64,000 nucleotides of DNA from NCBI RefSeq assembly GCF_001824475.1, contig NZ_MHXN01000006.1:62001-126000 (forward strand), in the 5' to 3' direction. Position numbers and translations under genes: made by a program. This DNA is from Phenylobacterium sp. RIFCSPHIGHO2_01_FULL_69_31 (lineage in GTDB: Bacteria > Pseudomonadota > Alphaproteobacteria > Caulobacterales > Caulobacteraceae). This document shows positions 1 to 10,114 of the stretch, one piece after another (the stretch's first letter is position 1; each line of letters starts with the position of its first letter). Below the pieces are notes generated by a model. That model had not been told where the DNA came from. It was given only the letters and a program-made list of their open reading frames with translations, and made no database searches.

Positions 1-443
1 TCGGCGCGTTCCTCGCCCAGCCGGTAGTTCAGGTCCTTCGAGCCGGTGGCGTCGGTATGGCCCTGTACCTCGATGTAGACGTTCCGATTGTCGGTCTTCA
101 GCTTCTCGGCGATCGCATCGAGGCGGGCCTGCATCTCAGGGGTCAGGGTGGCCTTGGCCACGCCGAACTTGAAGCCGTCGTCGGACAGGACCTCGGAATA
201 GAGGAACTTGCCCTCGGCCAGCTTGCCCGCCGCAGTGGCGCGGTCGAGCGCGTCCTTGGCCGTGCCCTCGACGCTGGCGACGCGGGTTTCGACGGTGTCG
301 ACCCGCCCGGCGACCACGTCGGTCTTGGCGCCCACGACGGCCACTTCTTCCCTGACGAACTTCTTTGTGGCGCACCCTCCCAGGCTCACCACACCCAGTA
401 ACGCCGCCCCCGCAATCATCACCTTCGACGTAGGGTGGATCAT
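1..443 (-). CDS. OmpA-family lipoprotein (truncated by window edge)
   Basis: Only the first 147 codons are inside the window; the C-terminus lies beyond position 1. The start ATG at 443 follows a GGAGAG ribosome-binding site. The N-terminus is a short hydrophobic signal ending in a lipobox-like LGGC (Cys24). It is followed by a helical heptad-like stretch (residues about 30-75), then the start of an OmpA C-terminal peptidoglycan-binding domain: the FKFGVAKATLTPE segment and VQGHTDATGS with NYRLGEERA. This predicts an outer-membrane lipoprotein that binds peptidoglycan. Family assignment is firm from the GHTD..GS..N..L...RA signature; the exact role is unknown. Confidence 0.85.
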   Translation of the reverse strand, partial: MIHPTSKVMIAGAALLGVVSLGGCATKKFVREEVAVVGAKTDVVAGRVDTVETRVASVEGTAKDALDRATAAGKLAEGKFLYSEVLSDDGFKFGVAKATLTPEMQARLDAIAEKLKTDNRNVYIEVQGHTDATGSKDLNYRLGEERA

Positions 444-699
444 TCAATTCTCTCCGTTCCGGTTGGTCCCCCCGACCGTCGTTAAGCTTTGAACAACCAT
501 TCCATCGGGCCCGATCTAGGCCGTTTTCGGGCGCAGCTTGACCGTGGGGCGGCGGGGCTGGGAGCGCGCCGATGGCCCCAGGGGCCGCTTCCGTGCTAGG
601 CTCCCCCTCGAGTTTCCTGGGCGATGGCCTGCGCCAGACGCCAGCCGAACCGGCAGGAGCCTTGCGCCGCCACGCGCCCGATCGGGCCGGAGGTGTGCG

Positions 700-1560
700 A
701 TGGCTGTCGGAAATCACGTCGAGAATCCGTTCGAGTATGTGCTGAAGGGACTGGCCGGGGCCTTTTCGCCCGGACGGCGCAGCGATCCCGCGGCGCGCGC
801 GGCGGCCCGGGCGGCGCCCCAGGTGCGGCGGATCACGGCGGCCGACCTCTGGGCGTCGCTGCGCAAGGGGGTGGACGATTTCGCCGCCGCGCGGGACGAC
901 GTGATCTTCATCGCCGTCATCTATCCGCTGGCGGGCCTGGTGCTGGCGGCGACCGCGTTCCGCTACGCGCTGCTGCCGATGATCTTTCCGCTGCTTTCGG
1001 GCTTCGCGCTCATCGGACCGCTGGCCGCGATCGGCCTCTACGAGATCAGCCGCCGCCGCGAGCGGGGCGAGACGGTGAGCTGGATGGACGCGGTGGGCGT
1101 GCTCCGCTCGCCGGCCATCGGCTCGATCATCGGCATGGGCCTGATCCTCGTGGGCCTGTTCGCCCTGTGGCTGGCCACCGCCTACGAGATCAGCCTGCTG
1201 GCGTTCGGCGACGGCCCGCCGGTGACGGTCGCGAGCTTCGTCGACCAGGTGTTCGCCACCGGCGGCGGCTGGGCGATGATCGCCATCGGCATCGGCGTAG
1301 GATTCCTGTTCGCCGTGGCGGCGCTGGCGATCAGCGTGGTCTCGTTCCCGCTGCTGCTCGACCGCCACGTGGGCGTGGACGTGGCCACCCGGACCTCGCT
1401 GAAGGTGGTGGCCGAGAACCCGGGAACGATGGCGCTCTGGGGCTTGGTCGTGGCTGGCTCGCTGGTGATCGGCGCCCTGCCGGCGCTGCTGGCGCTGATC
1501 GTGGTGGTGCCGGTCCTTGGACACGCCAGTTGGCATCTCTACCGGCGGGCCGTGGCGTAG
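700..1560 (+). CDS. DUF2189 domain-containing integral membrane protein
   Basis: 286 aa starting at ATG 700, chosen because a GGAGG lies 7 bp upstream; the frame stays open upstream but that part is arginine-rich and unlike a protein start. After a cytosolic N-terminus (residues 1-50) there are about six hydrophobic segments. The DLWASLRKGVDDF and DVIFIAVIYPLAGL stretches resemble the DUF2189 family of alphaproteobacterial inner-membrane proteins. Function is unknown in the family. It stands alone: the upstream gene is divergent and the downstream htrA-like gene convergent. Confidence 0.8.
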   Translation: MAVGNHVENPFEYVLKGLAGAFSPGRRSDPAARAAARAAPQVRRITAADLWASLRKGVDDFAAARDDVIFIAVIYPLAGLVLAATAFRYALLPMIFPLLSGFALIGPLAAIGLYEISRRRERGETVSWMDAVGVLRSPAIGSIIGMGLILVGLFALWLATAYEISLLAFGDGPPVTVASFVDQVFATGGGWAMIAIGIGVGFLFAVAALAISVVSFPLLLDRHVGVDVATRTSLKVVAENPGTMALWGLVVAGSLVIGALPALLALIVVVPVLGHASWHLYRRAVA

Positions 1561-1576
1561 GACTGACCGCCCCCCG

Positions 1577-2665
1577 TCAGCCCTGATCGCTGCGCCGGGC
1601 GGTGCGCACGGTTACGGTTTCGGGGCGGCCGGCGCGGAGGACCTGGAGGGTGAGCTGGGCGCCGGGGGGCGCCTCTGCGATGGCGCGCAGGAGGCCGCCG
1701 GCGCTGGCGATGGCCGCGCCCTCGACGGCGACCACCACGTCGCCCGGGCGCAGGCGGCCGGCGGCGGGGCCGCCGGCGGCGACGCCGACGATCACCGCGC
1801 CGCGGCGGCCGCGGGCGTCGAGCCGGGCGGCGAGGGCGGGAGTCAGGTCCTGGACGCCGACGCCCAGGTACCCGCGGGTGACACGGCCCTCGGCGATGAG
1901 CTGCTGGGTGACCCGTTCGGCCAGGTCCGAGGGGATGGCGAAGCCGATGCCCACCGAGCCGCCGCTGGGCGAGAAGATTGCGGAATTGACGCCCACCACG
2001 CGGCCCTGGAGGTCGAAGGACGGGCCGCCGGAGTTGCCGCTGTTGATCGGGGCGTCGATCTGCAGATAGCCCACGAAGGTCTCGCCGATCTCGCGGCCCC
2101 GGGCCGAGACGATGCCGGCGGTGGCCGTGCCGCCCAGGCCGAAGGGATTGCCCACCGCCACGACCCAGTCGCCCACCTCGGGCAGAGCGGAGCGGGCGAA
2201 GCTGACGTAGGGCAGGTCGCGGCCGTCGATCTTGACCACCGCGAGGTCCGTGGGCGGGTCGCGGCCCACGATGCGGGCGGGGAACTGGCGCCCGTCGGCC
2301 AGGCTGACGACCATTTCGGTGGCGCCCTCCACCACGTGGTTGTTGGTGACCACGTAGCCGTCCGCGCTGATCAGGAAGCCTGAGCCCGCGCCGCGCCGAA
2401 CGGGCGTGGGGCCGGCCAGGCCGGGGGGCAGGAGCTCGAGCCAGGGGGTGTCGTTCTGGGCGACGCTGAGGGTGTCGATGGAGACGACGGCCGGGGAGAC
2501 GCGCTTGACGATGGGCGCGAAGGAGTCGGGCGCGCCCCCCGCGGGTGTCGCGATGGCGGGCACCTCGATGGGGCCCTTTTCCGCGGCCGCGGGCGCGGCG
2601 GGCCGGCGCTCGCAACCGGCGACCAGCGCCAAGGCGGCGCACGCGACGATCAGGGACTTCTGCAA
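1577..2665 (-). CDS. HtrA/Deg-type trypsin-like serine protease, lipoprotein
   Basis: 362 aa. The N-terminus is a lipoprotein signal with lipobox LVAGC (Cys18), so the protease is probably anchored in the periplasmic face of a membrane instead of soluble like DegP. The catalytic triad is complete: His110 (VVTNNHVVEG), Asp140 (PPTDLAVVKID) and Ser212 (NSGNSGGP). One PDZ domain follows (about residues 255-355, starting GYLGVGVQDL). Members degrade or chaperone misfolded envelope proteins. With a single PDZ it is of DegS/HhoA-like size; I do not assign a symbol. It has its own upstream region and is convergent with the DUF2189 gene. Confidence 0.92.
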   Translation of the reverse strand: MQKSLIVACAALALVAGCERRPAAPAAAEKGPIEVPAIATPAGGAPDSFAPIVKRVSPAVVSIDTLSVAQNDTPWLELLPPGLAGPTPVRRGAGSGFLISADGYVVTNNHVVEGATEMVVSLADGRQFPARIVGRDPPTDLAVVKIDGRDLPYVSFARSALPEVGDWVVAVGNPFGLGGTATAGIVSARGREIGETFVGYLQIDAPINSGNSGGPSFDLQGRVVGVNSAIFSPSGGSVGIGFAIPSDLAERVTQQLIAEGRVTRGYLGVGVQDLTPALAARLDARGRRGAVIVGVAAGGPAAGRLRPGDVVVAVEGAAIASAGGLLRAIAEAPPGAQLTLQVLRAGRPETVTVRTARRSDQG

Positions 2666-2880
2666 CGGCGTCTCCCGGGACTGGACGTGGCGGGCGACCC
2701 CGCGATGATGGTCAAATGTCGCTGACGCCCATCGGCTGCAAGCGCCCGTCCCCGCGCGGGCGGGGCGTTGCCGCGGAGGGCCATCAACTTTTCGGCCCGG
2801 CCGTGTCTGTCTGGCGGCGGGTCGTTCGTCGACGGGGGGATGGGCCGAAGACGCCCGCCGCTCAAGCTAGGAGATTTCCC

Positions 2881-3276
2881 ATGCGCTATATGTTCATCGT
2901 CCGCTCGGGCCACCAGGGCCCGCCCACGCCCGAACTGATGGAGGCCATGGGCGAGCTGGCCGCCGAGGAGATCCGCGCCGGCCGTATGATCGACCAGGGC
3001 GGGCTGCTGCCCATGCCCATGGGCGCCGAGATCTCGCTGAAGGGCGACAAGGTGTCGGTGCTGGACGGGCCGTTCGTGGAGTCGAAGGAGATCATCGGCG
3101 GCTACGCGATCTTCGACTTCCCGGCCAAGGAGGAGGCGATCGCCTCGGCCGTGCGGTTCATGGAGCTGCACCGCCAGCACATGCCCGGCTGGGAAGGCGT
3201 CTGCGAGATGCGGCCGATGGCCATGCAGGGGGTCGAGACCGAGGCCTGCGCGAGCATGCCTGCCCCCGTCGCGTGA
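2881..3276 (+). CDS. YciI-like DGPF-domain protein
   Basis: 131 aa, ATG 2881 preceded by AGGAGA 7 bp upstream. The protein is a small ferredoxin-like-fold YCII-related (DGPF) protein. The family signature DGPFVESKEIIGG is present at about residues 61-73, and the N-terminal MRYMFIVRSG strand is typical. Its stop codon overlaps the GTG start of the sigma factor downstream (GTGA), which implies translational coupling. Such proteins are the standard genomic partners of ECF42-type sigma factors. Their biochemical activity is not established. Confidence 0.9.
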   Translation: MRYMFIVRSGHQGPPTPELMEAMGELAAEEIRAGRMIDQGGLLPMPMGAEISLKGDKVSVLDGPFVESKEIIGGYAIFDFPAKEEAIASAVRFMELHRQHMPGWEGVCEMRPMAMQGVETEACASMPAPVA

Positions 3277-4529
3277 CGGACGGCGCCGCGCAGCGGGCGG
3301 TCCTGGCCGTCTGGCGGATCGAACAGCCGCGGCTGCTGGCCGGGCTGGCCCGGATGCTGCGCGACGTCCCGCTGGCCGAGGAACTGGTGCAGGAGGCCCT
3401 GGTGGCCGCCCTGGAGACCTGGCCCTCGGCCGGCGCGCCCCAGAACCCCGGCGCCTGGCTGATGACCACGGCCAGGCGCCGGGCGCTGGACCATCTGCGG
3501 CGCGACAAGATGCTGGCGCGCAAGCACGCGGCGCTGGCGCGGACGCTGGAGGTCGAGGAGCAGGCGATGCCCGACCTCGACTCGCGCCTGGACGACGACA
3601 TCGGCGACGAGCGGCTGCGGCTGATCTTCACCGCCTGCCACCCGATCCTGCCGCGGGAGGCGCGCGCGGCGCTGACGCTGCGGATGATCTGCGGCCTGAC
3701 CACGGAGGAGATCGCCCGGGCGTTCCTGCAGACCGAGGGCGCGGTGGGCCAGAGGATCACCCGGGCCAAGCGGACGCTGTCGGAGTCGGGCCTGGAATAC
3801 GAGACGCCGCGGGGCGAGGAGCTGGCCCGCCGGATGGGGTCCGTGCTGGACGTCGTCTACCTGATCTTCAACGAGGGCTATGCCGCCACGCGCGGGGACG
3901 ACTGGATGCGGCCGCAGTTGATGCACGAGGGCCTGCGGCTGGGCCGGATACTCACGGCGATCGCGCCGGAGGAGCCCGAGGTCCACGGTCTCTTGGCGCT
4001 GATGGAGCTGAACGCCTCGCGGGCGGCGGCGCGGGCGGGGCCGGACGGGACGCCGATCCTGCTGCCCGACCAGAACCGCGACCTGTGGGACTGGGCGCAG
4101 ATCCGCCGCGGGCTGGTGGCGCTGGGTCGGGCGCAGGCGCTGGGCGGGGAGGACGGGTTCCACGCATTGCAGGCGGCGATCGTGGCCTGCCACGCCCGCG
4201 CCCGGCGGCCGGAGGACACCGACTGGGGGCGGATCGCGAACCTGTACGCCGTGCTGGCGCGCGGCTGGCCATCGCCGGTGATCGAGCTGAACCGGGCCAT
4301 CGCGGTGGGGTTCGCCGAGGGGCCGGCCGCGGGGCTGGCGGTGCTCGACACCGTGGCCGAGGCGCCGGCGCTGCAGCGCTATCATCTGCTGCCCAGCGTG
4401 CGCGGCGACCTGCTGCTGCGGCTGGGGCGGAAGGCGGAGGCGCGGGCCGAGTTCCTGCGCGGCGCTGCGCTGGCCGGAAACGCGCAGGAGCGGGCGTTCC
4501 TGAGCCGCCGCGCGGCCGATTGCGGCTGA
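3273..4529 (+). CDS. ECF sigma factor of the ECF42 type with C-terminal TPR-like domain
   Basis: 418 aa with a GTG start inside the stop of the DGPF gene. Sigma2 lies at about residues 10-80 (RMLRDVPLAEELVQEAL, PGAWLMTTARRRALD). Sigma4 is at about 105-165 (LTLRMICGLTTEEIARAFL). A helical extension of about 220 residues follows, including LIFNEGY and IELNRAIAV motifs seen in the SnoaL-less, TPR-bearing ECF42 group. That group typically has no anti-sigma factor and is thought to be controlled by its own C-terminal domain. No anti-sigma gene is adjacent here. The group assignment comes from architecture and the DGPF neighbour. Confidence 0.92.
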   Translation: MTDGAAQRAVLAVWRIEQPRLLAGLARMLRDVPLAEELVQEALVAALETWPSAGAPQNPGAWLMTTARRRALDHLRRDKMLARKHAALARTLEVEEQAMPDLDSRLDDDIGDERLRLIFTACHPILPREARAALTLRMICGLTTEEIARAFLQTEGAVGQRITRAKRTLSESGLEYETPRGEELARRMGSVLDVVYLIFNEGYAATRGDDWMRPQLMHEGLRLGRILTAIAPEEPEVHGLLALMELNASRAAARAGPDGTPILLPDQNRDLWDWAQIRRGLVALGRAQALGGEDGFHALQAAIVACHARARRPEDTDWGRIANLYAVLARGWPSPVIELNRAIAVGFAEGPAAGLAVLDTVAEAPALQRYHLLPSVRGDLLLRLGRKAEARAEFLRGAALAGNAQERAFLSRRAADCG

Positions 4530-4701
4530 GCGCCGTACCAAATCTTCAATTTTTGAAACAGGGCTGCAATGCGTGGGCGATAGGCCAGCCGCACCGGTGG
4601 AACGCCGGCGTGGGCGCATTGCCGGATCGGTGGGGCGGCCGTAAAATCGGTATGAACGCGGCGACCTGAGATCGCGGCGAACAAGATGGGGAGATGAGGC
4701 C

Positions 4702-5844
4702 ATGCAAAAGGTGGTCGTCGCAGCACTTGGGAGCCTCCTGCTGGCCGGCGTCGCCGCCGCGCCGCTGACCGCCGCCGCGGAGGGCGCGAAGGCCGCCCCC
4801 GCCAAGGCCGGCGCGGCGTGGAAGACGCCCCGCAACGCCTTCGGCCAGCCGGACCTCTCCGGGTTCTGGAGCAACGCGACGCTGACGCCGCTGACGCGCC
4901 GGCCGCAGTTCAAGGACCAGCTCAACTACACCCCTGAGCAGGTGAAGGAGATGGAAGCCAACGCGGCCGCCGAGGTCGAGGAGGGCAATCAGGACACCGA
5001 TCCCAACGCGCCGGCCGAGGCGCCCAAGACCCCGCCCGGCGCCAACATCCGGCCCGAGTTCGCGGCCGCGGGCGGGGACGTGGGCGGCTACAACCGCGGC
5101 TGGCTGGACCCGGGCAGCCACGTGATGCGCGTGAACGGGGAGCCGCGCACCTCGCTGATCACCACCGCCAACGGCCAGCCCCCGCCGCGCAAGGCGGGCG
5201 CCCCGCCGGCGCCGCGCTTCGGCGGCGGCATGGGATCGTTCGATCATCCCGAGACGCGCTCGCTGGGCGAGCGCTGCATCATGTCGTTCGGCCGGAACGC
5301 CGGGCCGCCGATGTTCCCGAACGGCTTCTACAACAACAACTACCAGATCCTTCAGACGGCCGACGCGGTGATCATCGAAGTCGAGATGAACCACGACGTG
5401 CGCCAGATCCGGCTCAACTCGAAGCACCGGGCCGACGACGTGCGGCCGTACATGGGCGATTCCATCGGCTGGTACGAGGGCGAGACCCTGGTGGTGGAGA
5501 CGACCCACATTCCGCAGGCCCAGCACTTCATGGGGTCGTGGCAGAACCTGAAGATCACCGAGAAATTCACCCGCGTGGGGCAGCACCGGTTGCACTACCA
5601 GTTCACCGTCGAGGACCCGGACACCTGGGACAAGCCGTGGGGCGGGGAGTACGAATTCTCGCCGCTGGATGGGCGGATCTACGAATACGCCTGCCACGAG
5701 GGCAACTACGCGCTGCCGGGCATCCTGGCCGGGGCGCGCGCCGAGGAGGCTGAGAAGGCCAAGGCCGCCGCCGAGAAGGCCGAAGCCGACAAGGCCGCCG
5801 CGGCCAAGGCCAGCGCCGGCAAGAAGGCCAAGTCGGGCGACTGA
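4702..5844 (+). CDS. exported protein of unknown function (paralogue of the 20283-21317 product)
   Basis: 380 aa, ATG 4702 after GGGGAG. It has a Sec signal peptide (residues 1-27) and a mature part beginning with PRNAFGQPDLSGFWSNATLT. Short conserved motifs recur through it: LGERCI, NAGPPM, YNNNYQ, EMNHDVRQIRL, MGDSIGWYEGETLVVET, and a C-terminal YEYACHEGNYALPGILAGAR block. The same motifs occur in the gene at 20283-21317, so the two are paralogues. A Lys/Ala/Glu-rich tail (about residues 345-380) is unique to this copy. I recognise the family only as a secreted conserved protein without assigned activity. It sits alone between the sigma factor and a small lipoprotein. Confidence 0.85.
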   Translation: MQKVVVAALGSLLLAGVAAAPLTAAAEGAKAAPAKAGAAWKTPRNAFGQPDLSGFWSNATLTPLTRRPQFKDQLNYTPEQVKEMEANAAAEVEEGNQDTDPNAPAEAPKTPPGANIRPEFAAAGGDVGGYNRGWLDPGSHVMRVNGEPRTSLITTANGQPPPRKAGAPPAPRFGGGMGSFDHPETRSLGERCIMSFGRNAGPPMFPNGFYNNNYQILQTADAVIIEVEMNHDVRQIRLNSKHRADDVRPYMGDSIGWYEGETLVVETTHIPQAQHFMGSWQNLKITEKFTRVGQHRLHYQFTVEDPDTWDKPWGGEYEFSPLDGRIYEYACHEGNYALPGILAGARAEEAEKAKAAAEKAEADKAAAAKASAGKKAKSGD

Positions 5845-5869
5845 TCGCCGCCCCTGTCGACACCTACGC

Positions 5870-5893
5870 GGGCCGGGGAGCGATCCCCGGCCC
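5870..5893 (+). terminator. strong 10-bp hairpin after the exported-protein gene
   Basis: GGGCCGGGGA (5870-5879) pairs perfectly with TCCCCGGCCC (5884-5893) around a GCGA loop, 26 bp after the stop at 5844. There is no U-tract on either strand, so it may be an RNA-stabilising or factor-assisted terminator instead of a classical intrinsic one. Confidence 0.45.
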
Positions 5894-5933
5894 GATGCGT
5901 TGAGGGGCGAGCGTTTCAGACAGGGACCCGTCC

Positions 5934-6194
5934 ATGAAGATCATCCTCGCCCTCGCAGCGACCGCGGCTCTCGGCTTGGCGGGCTGCGAACGGTCCACCG
6001 GCACTGCGCCGCAGGGCTCGGACGTGGCGGCCGCCATGCCGGATACGACGCAGCCGCGCGACCCTAACGTGCAGATGACCGTGCCGGACGCCGGGGCCAC
6101 CGGCGCCGTGCCCGCCGATGGCTCGGCGCCGCCGGTCGCGACGACCCCCGCAGATCAGCCGGCCACCGCGCCGGCCACCGAAGCACCGAAGTAA
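5934..6194 (+). CDS. small Pro/Ala/Thr-rich lipoprotein
   Basis: 86 aa. A signal peptide with lipobox LAGC (Cys19) is followed by a low-complexity region rich in Ala, Pro, Thr and Asp, with no folded domain visible. It is predicted to be a membrane-anchored periplasmic lipoprotein. The lead-in before ATG 5934 contains an AGGGAC element. It is short and of biased composition, so function cannot be inferred. Confidence 0.75.
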   Translation: MKIILALAATAALGLAGCERSTGTAPQGSDVAAAMPDTTQPRDPNVQMTVPDAGATGAVPADGSAPPVATTPADQPATAPATEAPK

Positions 6195-6318
6195 GCGGCG
6201 AACTGCGGCGAACGGCCGCAGTCCGGGCGGCGCGCGGCGTCCAGGCGTTCACCGCCTTGAAAGCGAGTTGCCGTTTACCCTGCTCCCTGGCGTCCCGGCG
6301 CCGGGAGAGGGATCGATC

Positions 6319-8643
<2,325 letters not shown>

Positions 8644-8650
8644 GCGTGGC

Positions 8651-10012
8651 TCAGGCCACGGGCGCCCGGAGCCGGCAGGACAGGCCCGAGCGGGCGTAGT
8701 CGATTGCGGCCGGCGCGCCGAGCTCGGCGGTGAGGCTCGAAAGCAACCGCGAGCCGAACCCCTTGGTGGCCGGCGCCGACACCGGCGGTCCGCCCGTCTC
8801 GCGCCATTCCAGGTCGAGCGCCTCGCCGGTTGGGCTGAGCGCCCACAGAAGATCGACGCGCCCCTGCCGGGCCGAAAGGGCCCCATACTTCTGCGCGTTG
8901 GTCGCAAGCTCGTGCAGCGCCATGGAGAGGGCGAGCGCCACCTGCGGGGCCACCCGGGCGCGGGGGCCCTCGATGTGGATCCGCGGCCCCTCCGGCCCGT
9001 CGAAGGGCTGCACGGCCTCGCGCACGATGTCGGCGATCTCGGCGCTCTCCCAGTTCTGACGGGTGAGCACGTTGTGCGCCGTGGACAGGGCCAGGAGCCG
9101 CTCGGTCAGGCGCTCGCGGGCGTCGGCCATGGAAACGCCCTCGCGCAGGGTCTGGCGCGCGAGCGACTGGATGGTGGCGAGGGTGTTCTTGACGCGATGG
9201 TTCAGCTCGTTGACCAGCAGCCGCTGGCGTTCGGCGGCCTGGCGCTCGTCGGTGATATCCTGGGCCAAGCCGACGTAGCCCCGGAACGCGCCGGCTTCGT
9301 CGAAGCGGGCGCTGGAGACGGTGCGGAGCCAGCGCCACTCGCCGCGGATACGGAAGCGGGCTTCCCAGCTCGCCGGCTCGCGCGTGCCGCGGGCCCGCTC
9401 GCGGGCGGTTCCGATACGGTCCCGGTCGTCGCGGTGCAGCAGCGCCAGCCAGGCGTCGCCTGTGAGTTCCTCCAGGGGCAGGCCGGCGAGATCGCGGAAG
9501 GCGCGATTGGCGAACTCGAGCCTGCCCTCGGCGCCGGTCACCCAAATGGGCAGGGGCGCGCTGTCGGCCATGTCACGGAACCGGGCCTCGCTCTCGGCCA
9601 GGCGCGCCGCCTGCTCGCGCTCGCGGCGGACGCGTTCCCGCCGCTCGGTGATATCGCGAAAGGTGACGCCCAGGCCGTCCTCCAGCGGGAAGGCGCGCAG
9701 ATGGAACCAGACGCCCCGGCGAAGCTCGGACGCGGCCTCGACCTCCACCTCGGCCTGGGAGGTCATGGCGCGCTCGAGGAAGGCGCGCATCTCGCCGTCG
9801 CCGCCGAGTTCGGGGAGATCCCAGGCCACCCGCCCGATGGCCTCTTCCCGGCGCAGGCCATAGTGGGCCAGGGCGCTGCTGTTGCAGTAGGTGACGCGCC
9901 AGTGGGCGTCGAACGCCATGAAGCCGTCTCCGATGCTGTCGAGCAGCTCGGCCATGTGGCGGTCCTGGGCCGCCTGTGTGCGCGCCGGCGATCCGGGGAT
10001 GGCGACCTCCAT
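8651..10012 (-). CDS. HWE histidine kinase with two PAS domains
   Basis: 453 aa from ATG 10012. PAS 1 covers about residues 20-130 and PAS 2 about 145-255, each ending in FRDITER or AQDITDER-type coiled linkers. The HWE kinase core has the H-box NELNHRVKNTLA with His272, the N-box ALHELATNAQKYGA, and the WxE motif in EWRETGGPP that names the family. No membrane segments are seen. It is convergent with the hybrid kinase (7-bp gap) and divergent from a second HWE kinase. There is no response regulator next to it; HWE kinases in this class often feed the PhyR general-stress pathway, which is inference here. Confidence 0.92.
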   Translation of the reverse strand: MEVAIPGSPARTQAAQDRHMAELLDSIGDGFMAFDAHWRVTYCNSSALAHYGLRREEAIGRVAWDLPELGGDGEMRAFLERAMTSQAEVEVEAASELRRGVWFHLRAFPLEDGLGVTFRDITERRERVRREREQAARLAESEARFRDMADSAPLPIWVTGAEGRLEFANRAFRDLAGLPLEELTGDAWLALLHRDDRDRIGTARERARGTREPASWEARFRIRGEWRWLRTVSSARFDEAGAFRGYVGLAQDITDERQAAERQRLLVNELNHRVKNTLATIQSLARQTLREGVSMADARERLTERLLALSTAHNVLTRQNWESAEIADIVREAVQPFDGPEGPRIHIEGPRARVAPQVALALSMALHELATNAQKYGALSARQGRVDLLWALSPTGEALDLEWRETGGPPVSAPATKGFGSRLLSSLTAELGAPAAIDYARSGLSCRLRAPVA

Positions 10013-10114
10013 GGGATACGCAATTGCCGGTTGACGTTGACCGTAACGCGGGCCCGGGCGCAACCCCACCAGGTTCGGTCGTGACCTGCGGCGCAGCCTG
10101 TGTCTTGATCTCCG

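Noticed and set aside
136..1536. 466-codon minus-strand open frame across 0.1-1.5 kb
   Set aside because: It overlaps the OmpA lipoprotein in a different frame and the DUF2189 gene on the other strand; translation is His/Arg/Gln-rich noise.
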